Assembly: GCA_017301975.1 (NCBI GenBank) | Contig: JAFLEI010000014.1 | Span: 92,566 to 156,565, forward strand | Direction of reading: 5' to 3' | Origin: Verrucomicrobiota bacterium | Lineage (GTDB): Bacteria; Verrucomicrobiota; Verrucomicrobiia; Verrucomicrobiales; Verrucomicrobiaceae | DNA length: 64,000 bases | Shown: positions 37,778 to 46,996 of the stretch, in pieces | Position numbering within the stretch: position 1 is the first letter of the stretch | Layout: every line of letters begins with the position of its first letter | Notes under the pieces: model-generated | Told to the model about the DNA's origin: nothing | The model's database searches: none | The model's input: only the letters and a program-made list of their open reading frames with translations | Translations under genes and position numbers: made by a program

Positions 37778-38460
37778 CAGGCTGGGTTGGATGGAATGAA
37801 GACTTCTAGATCGCGTGCATACGCGCAAAAGCGGGAGCTGCTAAGGAAAAGTTGGGTTTCGTGGCACTCGATGGCCGCGAGTTTCCGTGCTTTCTGCTTG
37901 AGAGTGAGATTCAGGGTGATCCCCGCCGCCTCAGGGCAGAACCAGCGGCGGTGGATGAGGTAGGCCCACTGTGGCAGGACCATTCCGGCGCGGTGCATGG
38001 ACTCCTGAATGAGGTCGTAGGATCCTACGTGGTCAGGGTGGTTGTCATCCTGGGAGGGCACCACTAGAAGCGTGGGGCGGAAGGTCTGCAATTCAGAGAC
38101 GTGCAGTTCCAGGGTGCGTGCGTCTTTCTCCTGCGAAAGCCCGGTCAGCCCCTGATCGGGCAGGCCAAAAAAGACCGCTGCGTCCGGTTGCAGACCAAGG
38201 GTTTGCAAGGAACGCCCGGCTTCGAGCCGCCGCCGTGCACCCCAGCGCTGGCGGCAGGAGGCGTCGATGGTCCAGCGCTGCTCGACGTAACGCTGGGGCC
38301 AGGGATTGTTGTCCCCGTCCGTCTGAAAAATGACCTTCACCTGCGCCCCGAGGGCCGCCGCCTGCTGAATCAGTCCGCCACAGCCCAGCGCCTCGTCATC
38401 CGGGTGAGGGGCAAAAACCAGCACGCGATCGTGAGGTGAAAGCGTGAAAGCGTGGGGCAT
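37777..38460 (-). CDS. PIG-L/LmbE-family N-acetylglucosaminyl deacetylase
   Basis: 227 residues from the ATG at 38460, chosen because the family fold begins at once (DRVLVFAPHPDDEALGCGG); the frame is open to 38601. The zinc/catalytic HPDDE and the second metal motif NHPDHVGSYDLIQE are both present. Such enzymes remove acetyl groups from N-acetylated sugars, including lipid-linked hexosamines, mycothiol and bacillithiol precursors. Coupling with an ArnT-like transferase downstream and a divergent DPM-like GT2 suggests that it deacetylates a polyprenyl-linked HexNAc. Confidence 0.9.
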   Translation of the reverse strand: MPHAFTLSPHDRVLVFAPHPDDEALGCGGLIQQAAALGAQVKVIFQTDGDNNPWPQRYVEQRWTIDASCRQRWGARRRLEAGRSLQTLGLQPDAAVFFGLPDQGLTGLSQEKDARTLELHVSELQTFRPTLLVVPSQDDNHPDHVGSYDLIQESMHRAGMVLPQWAYLIHRRWFCPEAAGITLNLTLKQKARKLAAIECHETQLFLSSSRFCAYARDLEVFIPSNPA

Positions 38461-38604
38461 CTGGATGGGTCGGGAAATGAGAGGGCGAGAGTAAACCTTT
38501 CCCATACCCGGCTTCTTTAAGCGTGCCAGATGAATTCTTTGCCCCCCGATTTTCTGGTTGGACAGCATCAGGGAAACCGTGGAAGATTGCCAACCCCTCA
38601 TCTC

Positions 38605-39351
38605 ATGCAGGCCGCCAGCCAGACCCCACCCACCACGTGCAAGATCGCCGCGCTTATCCCGGCTTACCGTGAAGCCGTGGCGATTGCCGATGTGGTTCAG
38701 CGGACGCTTCCCGAGGTGGATCTCGTCCTCGTGGTGGACGACGGCTCACCGGATGACACGGCCAGACTCGCGAAGGAGGCCGGGGCTGAAGTCATCGTCC
38801 ACACCGTCAACCAGGGCAAAGGCGCGGCCATGAAGACCGGCATGAAGACGCTGGCGGATCGCGGTTACGACTTCATCATGCTCCTGGACGGAGACGGCCA
38901 GCATGCACCGGAGGAGATCGCCCGCTTCACTGCGCTGGCACGGGCAGGCACCGCGTACGTCGTGCTGGGGAACCGCTTTGAAAACGTGAAGGGCATGCCG
39001 ATGGTGCGCCGCTTCGTCAACAGCCTGATGTCCCGCATCATCAGCAACGCCTGCGGCGTCCGCATCCCGGACACCCAGTGCGGCTTCCGCCTCATCCGCT
39101 CCTCCCTCGTGACTTACATCATGGGCAGCAGCGACCATTTTGACTTTGAAACGGAGATGCTCCTTCTGGCCAGCCGGGCTGGTTTCACCATCCAGAGCGT
39201 TCCTGTCAGCACGATCTACGGCGCTGAAAAAACCAAGATCCGCCCCGTGCAGGACACCATCAAGTTCATCAAACTGATGCGCAGGTGGCAGCGGCAGGCC
39301 GGCACCATGCCCGCCCAACCGCCAACGGCCCTGAGCCAGGCCAGCGAGTAA
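38605..39351 (+). CDS. GT2-family glycosyltransferase, DPM1/polyprenyl-phosphate sugar synthase type
   Basis: 248 residues from the ATG at 38605; the longer frame from 38530 is less likely since family sequence begins at KIAALIPAYREAVAIADVVQ. The nucleotide-sugar site has VDLVLVVDDGSPDDTARLA and the catalytic LLDGDGQHAPEEIARF; CGVRIPDTQCGFRLI is also diagnostic. It lacks the C-terminal TM pair of ArnC/GtrB types and should be a peripheral membrane enzyme making a polyprenyl-phosphate-linked sugar. It is divergent from the PIG-L/ArnT-like genes with 144 bp between start codons. Confidence 0.92.
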   Translation: MQAASQTPPTTCKIAALIPAYREAVAIADVVQRTLPEVDLVLVVDDGSPDDTARLAKEAGAEVIVHTVNQGKGAAMKTGMKTLADRGYDFIMLLDGDGQHAPEEIARFTALARAGTAYVVLGNRFENVKGMPMVRRFVNSLMSRIISNACGVRIPDTQCGFRLIRSSLVTYIMGSSDHFDFETEMLLLASRAGFTIQSVPVSTIYGAEKTKIRPVQDTIKFIKLMRRWQRQAGTMPAQPPTALSQASE

Positions 39352-39539
39352 CCGCCAGCGCCCAAGAGGCGCAAGCTGCCGCATCTGCATACTGCCGGCT
39401 GCAAGATGGAGTGACCGTGCCGCGTTGATTCCATCCCCCCATTGCAGCCCGTCCGCCTCCCTTGCGAAAGGTATGAAAATCGCATTGAAGCGCGGCGCGT
39501 GCTCACGATGTTTCGTTTCCATCTCCCCTTCCCCAACCC

Positions 39540-41810
39540 ATGCACCACCGTCCCCGCCCCTCCTTCGGCTGTTTGTTTGCCGCCACCCTGGCTCTGACAG
39601 GAATCTCCCAAGCGAACGACTGGACCAACTGGCGAGGCCCGCTGCAGAACGGCGTGAGCCTGGAGCATTACACGGACGCGGGCAAGCTGCCTGACAAACC
39701 CGCCTGGACCTACGACGCACGCAGCCGCGGCACGCCGGTGGTGTTTGAGGGCAAGGTGATCCTGTGGGGCTACAAAGGTGAAACCACCGATCTCGTCGAA
39801 CTCATCACCTGCCTGGATGCGAAGACGGGCAAGAAACTCTGGGAGCACGAAATCCAGGACTACCTGAGCGATTCGATCTACAACCGCTACTCCATCGGTG
39901 CGCCGACGGTCGATCCTGAAACGAAGCGCATCTACCTCGTGAGCAATGCCGGCCTCTTCTACTGCTGGGAGCTGGACGGCACGAAGGTGTTTGAGATTCC
40001 CCTGATGGAGGATTTCGGCCGCATGACCTTCCCCAATGCCCGTGTGGGCAGCCCGGTGATCGAGGGGGATCTGGTGATGACGCATTTCATCTTTTCCAAC
40101 TGGGGCGCCGACGGCCCCGCCGCTGACCGCATGTATGCCTTTGACAAAAAGACCGGCGAACTGGTCTGGTGGTCCCGCCCCGGCGTGGTGCCTCCGGTGG
40201 ACAGCTCCTTCTCCACCCCCGTGCTCGAAACGCGTGACGGTCGCCGGGTGATGTATTACACCACCGGCTGCGGCCACATCGTCTGCGTCAACGCCCGCAA
40301 TGGCAACGCGCACTGGAAAATGCCCATCAGCAAAAACGGTGTGAATGCCTCCGCAGTGATCCACAACGGCACGCTGATCACGATTCATGGCGATGAGAAC
40401 CTCGACAACTCCGAGAAGGGCCGCATGGTCTGCATCAAGCTGCCGGAGACGCTGAGCGACCCCACCGGTCCTGAGAGCCAGACACTTGAGCCGGGCGTCG
40501 AAGTCTGGCGCTTGCCGCTGTCCGCCACCAGCAGCTCCCCCGTCTTGGTGGGAGATACGGTGTATCAGCTTGATGACGGCGCCACGCTGTATGCCATCAA
40601 CGCCACGACCGGCAAGGAGCTGTGGAAGAAGAAGCTCAGCAACGCCAACCTGCACTCCTCCCCCCTGTATGTGGACGGCCTGCTCTACTGCCCGATGATG
40701 GAAGGCAAGCTGGTGATCGTGAAGCCCGGTGAAACGGACGGCGAGATCGTTCAGGAGCTCAAACTGGAAGGCAGCTGCCTGGGCGCTCCGAGCGTCTGCG
40801 ATGGCGTGCTGTATGTGACCACGACCCAGCATCTCTATGCCTTCCCGATTCCAAACAAGGGCATCAAGACGGATGCCGCACCGAAGGTGGAAATCCCCCA
40901 GGCCGGCAAGGCCGTGGCCCTGCAGATCATCCCTGCTGAAACCGTGCTGATGACCGGCGACAAGCAGGCCTTCCGTGTCCGCAGCGTCGATGCCCACGGA
41001 TTCGTGGTGAGTGACAAAGTCTCCGACGTGAAGTGGGAAAGCTTCATCCCGCCCACAGCCAAGGTGAAGGCCACGATGGACGCCAAATTCAACGCCAAGG
41101 GCGAGCTCAGCGCCGCAGCGGACGCGAAGTCCAGCGCCGGCGCCTTCAAGGCCACCTCTTCAGACGGCCTGTCCGGCACGATCCGAGGCCGCACGCTGCG
41201 GAACCTGCCGATCAAGGATGATTTTGAGAAGTACGAACTGGCCGTGGAGCAGCCTGACGAGAAGATCAAATTCTCCTACCCACCGCTGCCATGGATCGGC
41301 GCACGCTTCAAATTCGATGTCCGTGACCTCAATGGCAACAAGGTGCTGGCCAAGACCTTTGACCGTCTGCTGTTCCAACGCGCCACGGTCTTCGTCGGCG
41401 CCTCACATCTCTCCAACTACACCATGCAGGCGGATGTGATGACAGAAGGCAGCGCCCGCTCGAAGTCTGACATCGGCATGGTCAACCAGCGCTACCTCGT
41501 CTGCCTGCGTGGCAATGCCGGCAAGCTGGAGATCAGTTCCAACCCCGAGCGCCTGAAGCAGGAGGCCCCCTTCAAGATGACGGCCAACACGTGGTACACG
41601 CTCAAGAGCCGCGTGGATGTGGCCAAGGACGGCAGCGGTGTGATCCGCGCCAAGGCCTGGGACAAATCACAGCCGGAGCCCGAGGCCTGGACCCTGGAGG
41701 TCAAGGTGCCAAGAGCGCAGACCAACGGCTCCCCTGGCATCTTTGGGTTTACCGCTCTGAATCAGAAGCGTGTGTTCCTCGACAACCTCAGCGTCACCTC
41801 CAACAAGTAA
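39540..41810 (+). CDS. Secreted PQQ-like beta-propeller protein
   Basis: 756 residues. A signal peptide (CLFAATLALTGISQAND) is followed by a beta-propeller with PQQ-type blades (ITCLDAKTGKKLWEHEIQ, TLYAINATTGKELWKKKL, KKTGELVWWSRPG, CVNARNGNAHWKM), covering about residues 25-445. The C-terminal 300 residues contain an Ig-like and a LamG/DUF1080-like beta-sandwich region (KDDFEKYELAVEQPDEKI, FLDNLSVTSNK). No catalytic dehydrogenase residues are evident, so it could be a binding or scaffold propeller instead of a quinoprotein enzyme. A second PQQ-like gene starts 39 bp downstream. Confidence 0.9.
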   Translation: MHHRPRPSFGCLFAATLALTGISQANDWTNWRGPLQNGVSLEHYTDAGKLPDKPAWTYDARSRGTPVVFEGKVILWGYKGETTDLVELITCLDAKTGKKLWEHEIQDYLSDSIYNRYSIGAPTVDPETKRIYLVSNAGLFYCWELDGTKVFEIPLMEDFGRMTFPNARVGSPVIEGDLVMTHFIFSNWGADGPAADRMYAFDKKTGELVWWSRPGVVPPVDSSFSTPVLETRDGRRVMYYTTGCGHIVCVNARNGNAHWKMPISKNGVNASAVIHNGTLITIHGDENLDNSEKGRMVCIKLPETLSDPTGPESQTLEPGVEVWRLPLSATSSSPVLVGDTVYQLDDGATLYAINATTGKELWKKKLSNANLHSSPLYVDGLLYCPMMEGKLVIVKPGETDGEIVQELKLEGSCLGAPSVCDGVLYVTTTQHLYAFPIPNKGIKTDAAPKVEIPQAGKAVALQIIPAETVLMTGDKQAFRVRSVDAHGFVVSDKVSDVKWESFIPPTAKVKATMDAKFNAKGELSAAADAKSSAGAFKATSSDGLSGTIRGRTLRNLPIKDDFEKYELAVEQPDEKIKFSYPPLPWIGARFKFDVRDLNGNKVLAKTFDRLLFQRATVFVGASHLSNYTMQADVMTEGSARSKSDIGMVNQRYLVCLRGNAGKLEISSNPERLKQEAPFKMTANTWYTLKSRVDVAKDGSGVIRAKAWDKSQPEPEAWTLEVKVPRAQTNGSPGIFGFTALNQKRVFLDNLSVTSNK

Positions 41811-41849
41811 GCCAGAGTCATCCACCCCATCTGCATCCCTTTTGATCAA

Positions 41850-43499
41850 ATGACCACGAAACTCACCCCCATCCTCGCTGCGGCCCTGGTTGCCTCAGCC
41901 TCGCTCCACGCCGCCGACTACCCGCAGTGGGGTGGTGGCAACACCCGCAACATGGTGTCTGACGAAAAAGGCCTGCCCATGGACTTTGATCCCGGCAAGA
42001 AGTACGGCCCCAAAGCCGCGCCGAAAGCCGCAGGCCGCCTCCGCCCAAACGCGCAGGATGCCAACAAGGCCCCCGGTGCCGAAGACATCGACATGAGCAC
42101 CACCAAGAACTGCCTCTGGGTGGCCAAGCTGGGCTCCCAGACCTACGGCACGCCCATGATCGCCAGCGGCCAGGTCTATGTGGGCACGAACAATGAATCC
42201 CCGCGCAATGACAAGCACATCGGCGACCGCGGCATCATGATGGTGTTTGATGAATACACCGGCCAGTTCAAGTGGCAGGTCGTCTCCCCGAAGATGGGCA
42301 GCGGCAAGGTCAATGACTGGGAATACCTCGGCATCTGCGCCAGCCCCACCATCGTCGGCGACAAGGCGTATGTGCCGAGCAACCGCTGCCAGATCATTTG
42401 CATCGATGTGAACGGCATGGCCAACGGCAACCAAGGCATGCAGGACGAAGGCTCCTTCATGGCCCCGCTGGACAAGGACGGCAAGCCCACCGCCGCCATC
42501 CTTCCCGGTAACACGGATGCGGACATCCTCTGGGTGTATGACATGTACAAAGAACTCGGCGTGTTCCAGCACAACGCCACCGCCGGCTACCCGCTGGTGA
42601 TTGATGGCAAGGTCTTCGTCCCCACCTGCAACGGCGTGGACTGGACGCACACCAACATCCCTGCTCCGAACTCCCCCAGCTTCATCATGCTTGATGCCGA
42701 AAACGGCACGCTCCTCGGTGAAATGGATCACGTCGCCTCCGAGCGCGTGCTGCACTGCTCCTGGTCCTCCCCGAACTCGGTGGAAGTGAACGGCAAGAAG
42801 CAGATCATCTTCGCTGCTGGCGACGGCTGGGTGTACTCGATGGCCCCTGAGACCCACAAGGACGCTGAAGGCCTCGACATCCTCAACGAATACTGGCGCT
42901 ATGACGCCAACCCGCCCGAGTATCGCAAGAACTCCGCCGGTGAGCCGATCAAGTACGTCGAATACGACGGCCCGAGCGAGATCATCGCCACGCCGTCCAT
43001 CGCCGACGGCCTGATCTATGTGAACATCGGCCAGGACCCCGAGCACGGCGAAGGCGTCGGCTGCCTGAGCTGCATTGATCCCAAGGCCAGCAAGGGCGAC
43101 ATCACCGGCAAGGCCCTGTGGACCTTCAAAGGCATCGAGCGCACCATCTCCACCCCCGCCATCAAGGACGGCCTCGTCTATGCCGCTGACTACACCGGCC
43201 GCGTGTTCTGCCTCGATGCCAAGACCGGCAAGGAATACTGGAAGTTCGACACCAAGGGCCACATCTGGGCCAGCCCGCTCGTCGCAGACGGCAAGGTCTG
43301 GATCGGCAACGAAGAAGGCGAGCTCTTCATCCTCGCCGAAGGCAAGGAGCTGAAGGAGCTCAAAACCATCGAGTTCCCCTCCCCGCTGCTCAGCAGCGTG
43401 GTCGCCGCCAACGGTGCGCTCTATGTGACCACCCACACTCACCTCTACTGCTTCAAGGAAGGTGCCAAGACGCCGGAAGCGGAAGCAGCGGCGAAGTAA
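41850..43499 (+). CDS. Secreted PQQ-like beta-propeller protein (second gene)
   Basis: 549 residues. A signal peptide (MTTKLTPILAAALVASASLHAAD) is followed by a PQQ-type propeller opening with YPQWGGGNTRNMVSDEKGLP and containing MMVFDEYTGQFKWQV, VFCLDAKTGKEYWKFDTKGH and LWTFKGIERTISTPAIKDG. Length and domain make it a single-propeller protein lacking the extra domains of the upstream gene. The pair is probably an operon ending at the terminator at 43522. Ligand and partner are unknown. Confidence 0.9.
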   Translation: MTTKLTPILAAALVASASLHAADYPQWGGGNTRNMVSDEKGLPMDFDPGKKYGPKAAPKAAGRLRPNAQDANKAPGAEDIDMSTTKNCLWVAKLGSQTYGTPMIASGQVYVGTNNESPRNDKHIGDRGIMMVFDEYTGQFKWQVVSPKMGSGKVNDWEYLGICASPTIVGDKAYVPSNRCQIICIDVNGMANGNQGMQDEGSFMAPLDKDGKPTAAILPGNTDADILWVYDMYKELGVFQHNATAGYPLVIDGKVFVPTCNGVDWTHTNIPAPNSPSFIMLDAENGTLLGEMDHVASERVLHCSWSSPNSVEVNGKKQIIFAAGDGWVYSMAPETHKDAEGLDILNEYWRYDANPPEYRKNSAGEPIKYVEYDGPSEIIATPSIADGLIYVNIGQDPEHGEGVGCLSCIDPKASKGDITGKALWTFKGIERTISTPAIKDGLVYAADYTGRVFCLDAKTGKEYWKFDTKGHIWASPLVADGKVWIGNEEGELFILAEGKELKELKTIEFPSPLLSSVVAANGALYVTTHTHLYCFKEGAKTPEAEAAAK

Positions 43500-43521
43500 G
43501 CGTCATTCAGCCAGACAATTC

Positions 43522-43552
43522 AAAGGCGGGCCAGCAATGGTCCGCCTTTTTT
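43522..43552 (+). terminator. Rho-independent terminator after the PQQ-like pair
   Basis: AAAGGCGGGCC-AGCAAT-GGTCCGCCTTTT, a ten-pair GC-rich stem (one G-T pair) with a 6-nt loop and a run of six T, 22 nt after the stop codon of the second PQQ-like gene. Confidence 0.9.
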
Positions 43553-43577
43553 GCATTTCAAAGCAGCCCTCGCCACC

Positions 43578-43961
43578 TCATTCCTGGCAGTAAAGAGTGA
43601 ACGCAAGCCCCACTTCGAGCGTTGCCAGCCTCGAAAGTGTCGCTGCCGACAGCTCCAGTTTCATCGGCTCCTGATCACTATCCGTTTCGTACCCCAGATC
43701 GATCACGCGTCGTTTTGCATCCTTCACAAGCATGTGGACCGCAGGCGTGAAAGCGGACCACAAATCGCATAAACGATGAATTAGCAGTTCGGGATCTCGA
43801 TCTGTTTCTCCCGCAGGGATTTCAAAGGTGGCCAGATACAAATCGGCCTCAAACGTTCCGCAGTATAGATTGCAGGCGCGATCAGCCACGCAATGCACCA
43901 GCGCATCTAGGGATTGATGGCTCGTGATTTCCAAATCGGCATTGAGAAATCGTGCACTCAT
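43578..43961 (-). CDS. Small protein, possibly DUF4279-like
   Basis: 127 residues from the ATG at 43961; the frame is open to 44009 but upstream residues look non-coding. The pattern (ITSHQSLDALVHCVADRACN, DPELLIHRLCDLWSAFT, LELSAATLSRLATLEVGLAF) resembles DUF4279, a small alpha/beta family often found among immunity-like proteins. The match is weak. It is convergent with the PQQ-like pair, has lower GC than its neighbours and sits beside a transposase remnant, all consistent with transfer. Function unknown. Confidence 0.6.
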   Translation of the reverse strand: MSARFLNADLEITSHQSLDALVHCVADRACNLYCGTFEADLYLATFEIPAGETDRDPELLIHRLCDLWSAFTPAVHMLVKDAKRRVIDLGYETDSDQEPMKLELSAATLSRLATLEVGLAFTLYCQE

Positions 43962-44280
43962 TGCAGGGAAAGCGAGAACTCTCCAAACCTTGCAATGCCT
44001 GCGTCCCACGTCTTGCCGTCACACACTCGAAGATTCGACCAAAAATGCCATGCAACAGTTCCATTCATTGCTTTGAGATGCACATGTGGAGGTATCGGGC
44101 GACGCTTATGACAACAAATCAGAATGGGCATAACCCGCAGGGCCACAAAGCGGAAGAATTGTCTGAGTTTCATATGGGTAGGATTGCTGTTAACCCGGGT
44201 GCCAAAGTTAAAAGAATCATCGTTTGGCGCTGAGTGAGGCGGTTGCCTGGAGTTGCGACACAACAAGCGCCCGACGATCA
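43962..44280. other. Low-GC intergenic region upstream of the transposase remnant
   Basis: About 320 bases with no supported gene. Composition is more AT-rich than the surrounding genes. No terminal inverted repeat of an insertion sequence could be identified by eye. Confidence 0.35.
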
Positions 44281-44590
44281 TGCACCAAACGATGCAGGGG
44301 ACATTGCACCCCGTATTCAGCTCCCGCCACCTACTTCTTGCCTCCACTGCCAAGCCGGTGACCCCCTTTGAGGGACTGGACAGCCTCATCGAGTTTGTTA
44401 AGCCGCTAAAGCTCGGCGAAGTGTTCGCGGCTCATGCCCTTTGCTTACAGCAGCCCCAACGCCATCGTGCCGCAGCAAACCCTGTAAGCCTTAATCACCT
44501 CCATCATCACGGGAGCCGGGCGGTTAGCCTACACCGACTGGATGTACGCGGTGGAGCGGACGATTTTAAGATTGGTGCTGCAAACCTCGT
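44281..44590 (+). pseudogene. IS1380-family transposase remnant (N-terminal part, frameshifted)
   Basis: The first frame reads MHQTMQGTLHPVFSSRHLLL and then PVTPFEGLDSLIEFVKPLKL, matching the N-terminus of IS1380-type DDE transposases. After about base 44425 homology continues in the next frame: YSSPNAIVPQQTL, a stop, then ALITSIITGAGRLAYTDWMY and AVERTILRLVLQTS. So there is at least one frameshift and one nonsense codon, and the catalytic C-terminal two thirds are missing. This is a dead insertion sequence ending about 10 bases before the next gene's first ATG. Identification is from remembered family pattern, not a search. Confidence 0.6.
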
Positions 44591-44599
44591 AGTTCTTGA

Positions 44600-46915
44600 A
44601 TGTTGCCCAGCCTTCATCGTTTGTTGGATGCCCCGAGCCTACGCCATGTGATCTTCGGTCTGCTCGTGTTTTCCCCGGCACATGGAGAGATCCCCAAGCC
44701 AGACGACGCGCCGCAGCCGCTGTCTCCGGCGGAAAGCGCGAAGCTTTTCCAGGTGCCGGCAGGTTATCAGATCCGCCTGCTGGCCGGCGAACCGCTGATC
44801 CATGAGCCTTCAGGCATCTGCTGGGATGACAAAGGGCGCTGCTTTGTGTGCGAGCTGCATGGCTACAATGTGGAAGGGCAGTACGACATCGATGAACTCA
44901 ACAAGTCGGGACAGCTCGATCTCGAAGTGCGCCGCATTCAGGCAAGCGAGGCGGCGAAGAAAAAGGCCGAGGCTGAAATCTACGGCACCGTGAAACTGCT
45001 GCGCGACACCGATGGCGATGGCGTGATGGACCAGGCCACCGTGTGGGCGGACCGCCTGCCACCATGCTATGGTATCGCCGCCGCGAATGGCGGACTCATC
45101 GTCGCCTGCGCACCGCACATTGTCTTTCTGAAGGACAGCGATGGCGATGACAAGGCCGACGTGAATGAGAAGCTCTTCAGCGGCTTTGGCACGGGCAATC
45201 TGGAGCGCGGCATCAATGCGCCCACGCTCGGGCCGGACGGCTGGTACTATTTTGGCCGCGGCTGGGCCGGTGGCGAGATCACGGGGCCGCATCTGGCGCA
45301 GCCCGTGAAGCTTCCCGCCACGGACTTCCGCATCCGTGCGGATGGCAGCGCCATCGAGCCTGTGAGCGGCAGCACGAAGACGCTGGGCATGGCCTTCACG
45401 CCGGGCGGCGAGCGCTTTGTTTGCACCACGACGCATCCAGGTCTGTACGTCACGCCCATCCCTTGGCGCTACCTCATGCGCAATCCGGACGCCGCCGCGC
45501 CGCTGCTGGATGCACCGGCCAGCGATGACACGCGCGTCTATCCCATTTCCAAACCGCACCCCTGGCGCACCAAGCGCGAGCAGCATGCGGAGTACTTTGC
45601 CTTCTACCGCAAGATCAGCCTCAGCGATGCCGCTGCCTCCGGCTACTTCACCTCCGCCTGCGGCCCGCTGGTGTGGCGCGGCCAATACTTCGTTTGCGAG
45701 CCCGCGCAGAATCTCATCCACCGTGCAGACATCGTGCGGGATGGGACGCGCCTGCGGCTGGAGCGTGTGAAGGGGGAGGAGCAGAGCGAGTTTCTCGCCT
45801 CACGGGATTCCTGGTTTCACCCCATGAGCCTCGCGCACACGCCGCAGGGCGGCATGGCCATCTGCGACTTTTACCGCGAAATCATCGAAGACTACTCCGC
45901 CATCCCGCGCCACCTGCAGCAGCAGTACGGCGTGATGAACGGGCATGATCGCGGCCGCATCTGGATCTTGGAAGCGAAGGCACCGTACACGGAACCGAAG
46001 CTCAGTGCCGGCGAGGCGCTGGTGCTTCAACTGCGCCAGAAGGACGACAAGCCGCTGGATGCTGACACGCGCACACTCTGTCTCAAACCAGAGCTGGAGC
46101 CGAACCTCGCGCTGCAACTGGCCCTCAGCGCCGGTGCTGACAAGGAGGCGCTTCTCGCGCTGGCGCGGAACCATGGTCAGCTCAAATGGATGGATGCGGC
46201 GATCGCGAGCTCCGCCCATCACTTGGAAAAGGATCTGCTGCTGGCGCTTGCTGCTGAACCTGGAAAGAGCGAGCCGGTGATGAACAACCTCGTCGGCATC
46301 GTCGCGAGCCGTGGCGATTCGAAGGAGATCTCCGCCTGCCTCGCCGCTGTGGCCACAGGAAAAGCGGGAGACATCTTGCGTCTGGGGCTGGAAGAAACCA
46401 AGCCGCTGCCGCAGCAGGCCGAGGTGCCTGCGCCCGCCGCGCCCAGCGCCGAACAGAATGCCGCATGGGAAAAGCGTGTGCCCGCCGTGCTGGCCGCGCT
46501 GAAACAAAAGCCGGATCTCGAAGCGGGCCGTGGGCTGTTTCAAAGCATCTGCGGCGCCTGCCACAAGTCGCACGGCATCGGCGTCAGCGTGGGGCCGGAT
46601 CTGGATGCGGAGTTCCAGCGCGCGCCGGAGGTCATCCTGCGGGATGTGCTCTTTCCCAGCGAGGCCGCGCGTCCGGGCTACGAGACGCTGCGCGTGAAAA
46701 CGCAGCGCGGAGAAACACTCCTCGGCGTCGCCGCGTCTGACTCCCCCACCAGCGTGACCTTGAAACTCCCCGGCGGCACGGAGCGAACCGTGCTGCGCAA
46801 GCGCGCCGAGATACGCACCCTGCGCAATGTTTCACTCATGCCCGCCGGACTCGGCGATGCGCTGAAGCCGGAGCAGGTGGCCAGCATCATCGCCTTTCTG
46901 CGCTCGGCTCCGTGA
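44600..46915 (+). CDS. PVC-type heme-binding / membrane-bound dehydrogenase-like protein with c-type cytochrome domain
   Basis: 771 residues. The N-terminal propeller region (about 45-450) reads as the PVC 'putative membrane-bound dehydrogenase' family: FQVPAGYQIRLLAGEPLIHE, ICWDDKGRCFVCELHGYN, KLLRDTDGDGVMDQATVWAD, NLERGINAPTLGPDGWYYFG, HPMSLAHTPQGGMAICDFYR. The C-terminal 130 residues are a heme-binding domain with CGACH (about residue 651) and GVSVGPDLDAEFQRAPEVIL, VASIIAFLRS. It is probably an exported redox protein. The N-terminus is short (VIFGLLVFSPAHGE as hydrophobic core) and starts only 10 bases after a decayed transposase, so the original start may have been replaced. Confidence 0.9.
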   Translation: MLPSLHRLLDAPSLRHVIFGLLVFSPAHGEIPKPDDAPQPLSPAESAKLFQVPAGYQIRLLAGEPLIHEPSGICWDDKGRCFVCELHGYNVEGQYDIDELNKSGQLDLEVRRIQASEAAKKKAEAEIYGTVKLLRDTDGDGVMDQATVWADRLPPCYGIAAANGGLIVACAPHIVFLKDSDGDDKADVNEKLFSGFGTGNLERGINAPTLGPDGWYYFGRGWAGGEITGPHLAQPVKLPATDFRIRADGSAIEPVSGSTKTLGMAFTPGGERFVCTTTHPGLYVTPIPWRYLMRNPDAAAPLLDAPASDDTRVYPISKPHPWRTKREQHAEYFAFYRKISLSDAAASGYFTSACGPLVWRGQYFVCEPAQNLIHRADIVRDGTRLRLERVKGEEQSEFLASRDSWFHPMSLAHTPQGGMAICDFYREIIEDYSAIPRHLQQQYGVMNGHDRGRIWILEAKAPYTEPKLSAGEALVLQLRQKDDKPLDADTRTLCLKPELEPNLALQLALSAGADKEALLALARNHGQLKWMDAAIASSAHHLEKDLLLALAAEPGKSEPVMNNLVGIVASRGDSKEISACLAAVATGKAGDILRLGLEETKPLPQQAEVPAPAAPSAEQNAAWEKRVPAVLAALKQKPDLEAGRGLFQSICGACHKSHGIGVSVGPDLDAEFQRAPEVILRDVLFPSEAARPGYETLRVKTQRGETLLGVAASDSPTSVTLKLPGGTERTVLRKRAEIRTLRNVSLMPAGLGDALKPEQVASIIAFLRSAP

Positions 46916-46949
46916 AAGTAGTCCAGTTGCGCCGCAACTGGACTACTTT
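46915..46949. repeat. Perfect 17-bp palindrome directly at the stop codon
   Basis: AAAGTAGTCCAGTTGCG, one unpaired base, and its perfect reverse complement. The first base is the last base of the upstream TGA stop. It ends TACTTT followed by GCTG, identical to the end of the 16555 repeat. No T-run long enough for a classical terminator. Confidence 0.9.
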
Positions 46950-46996
46950 GCTGCGCCACTGCGCAACGAATGCTCCCCCATCCGCGTTCTTCTCAC

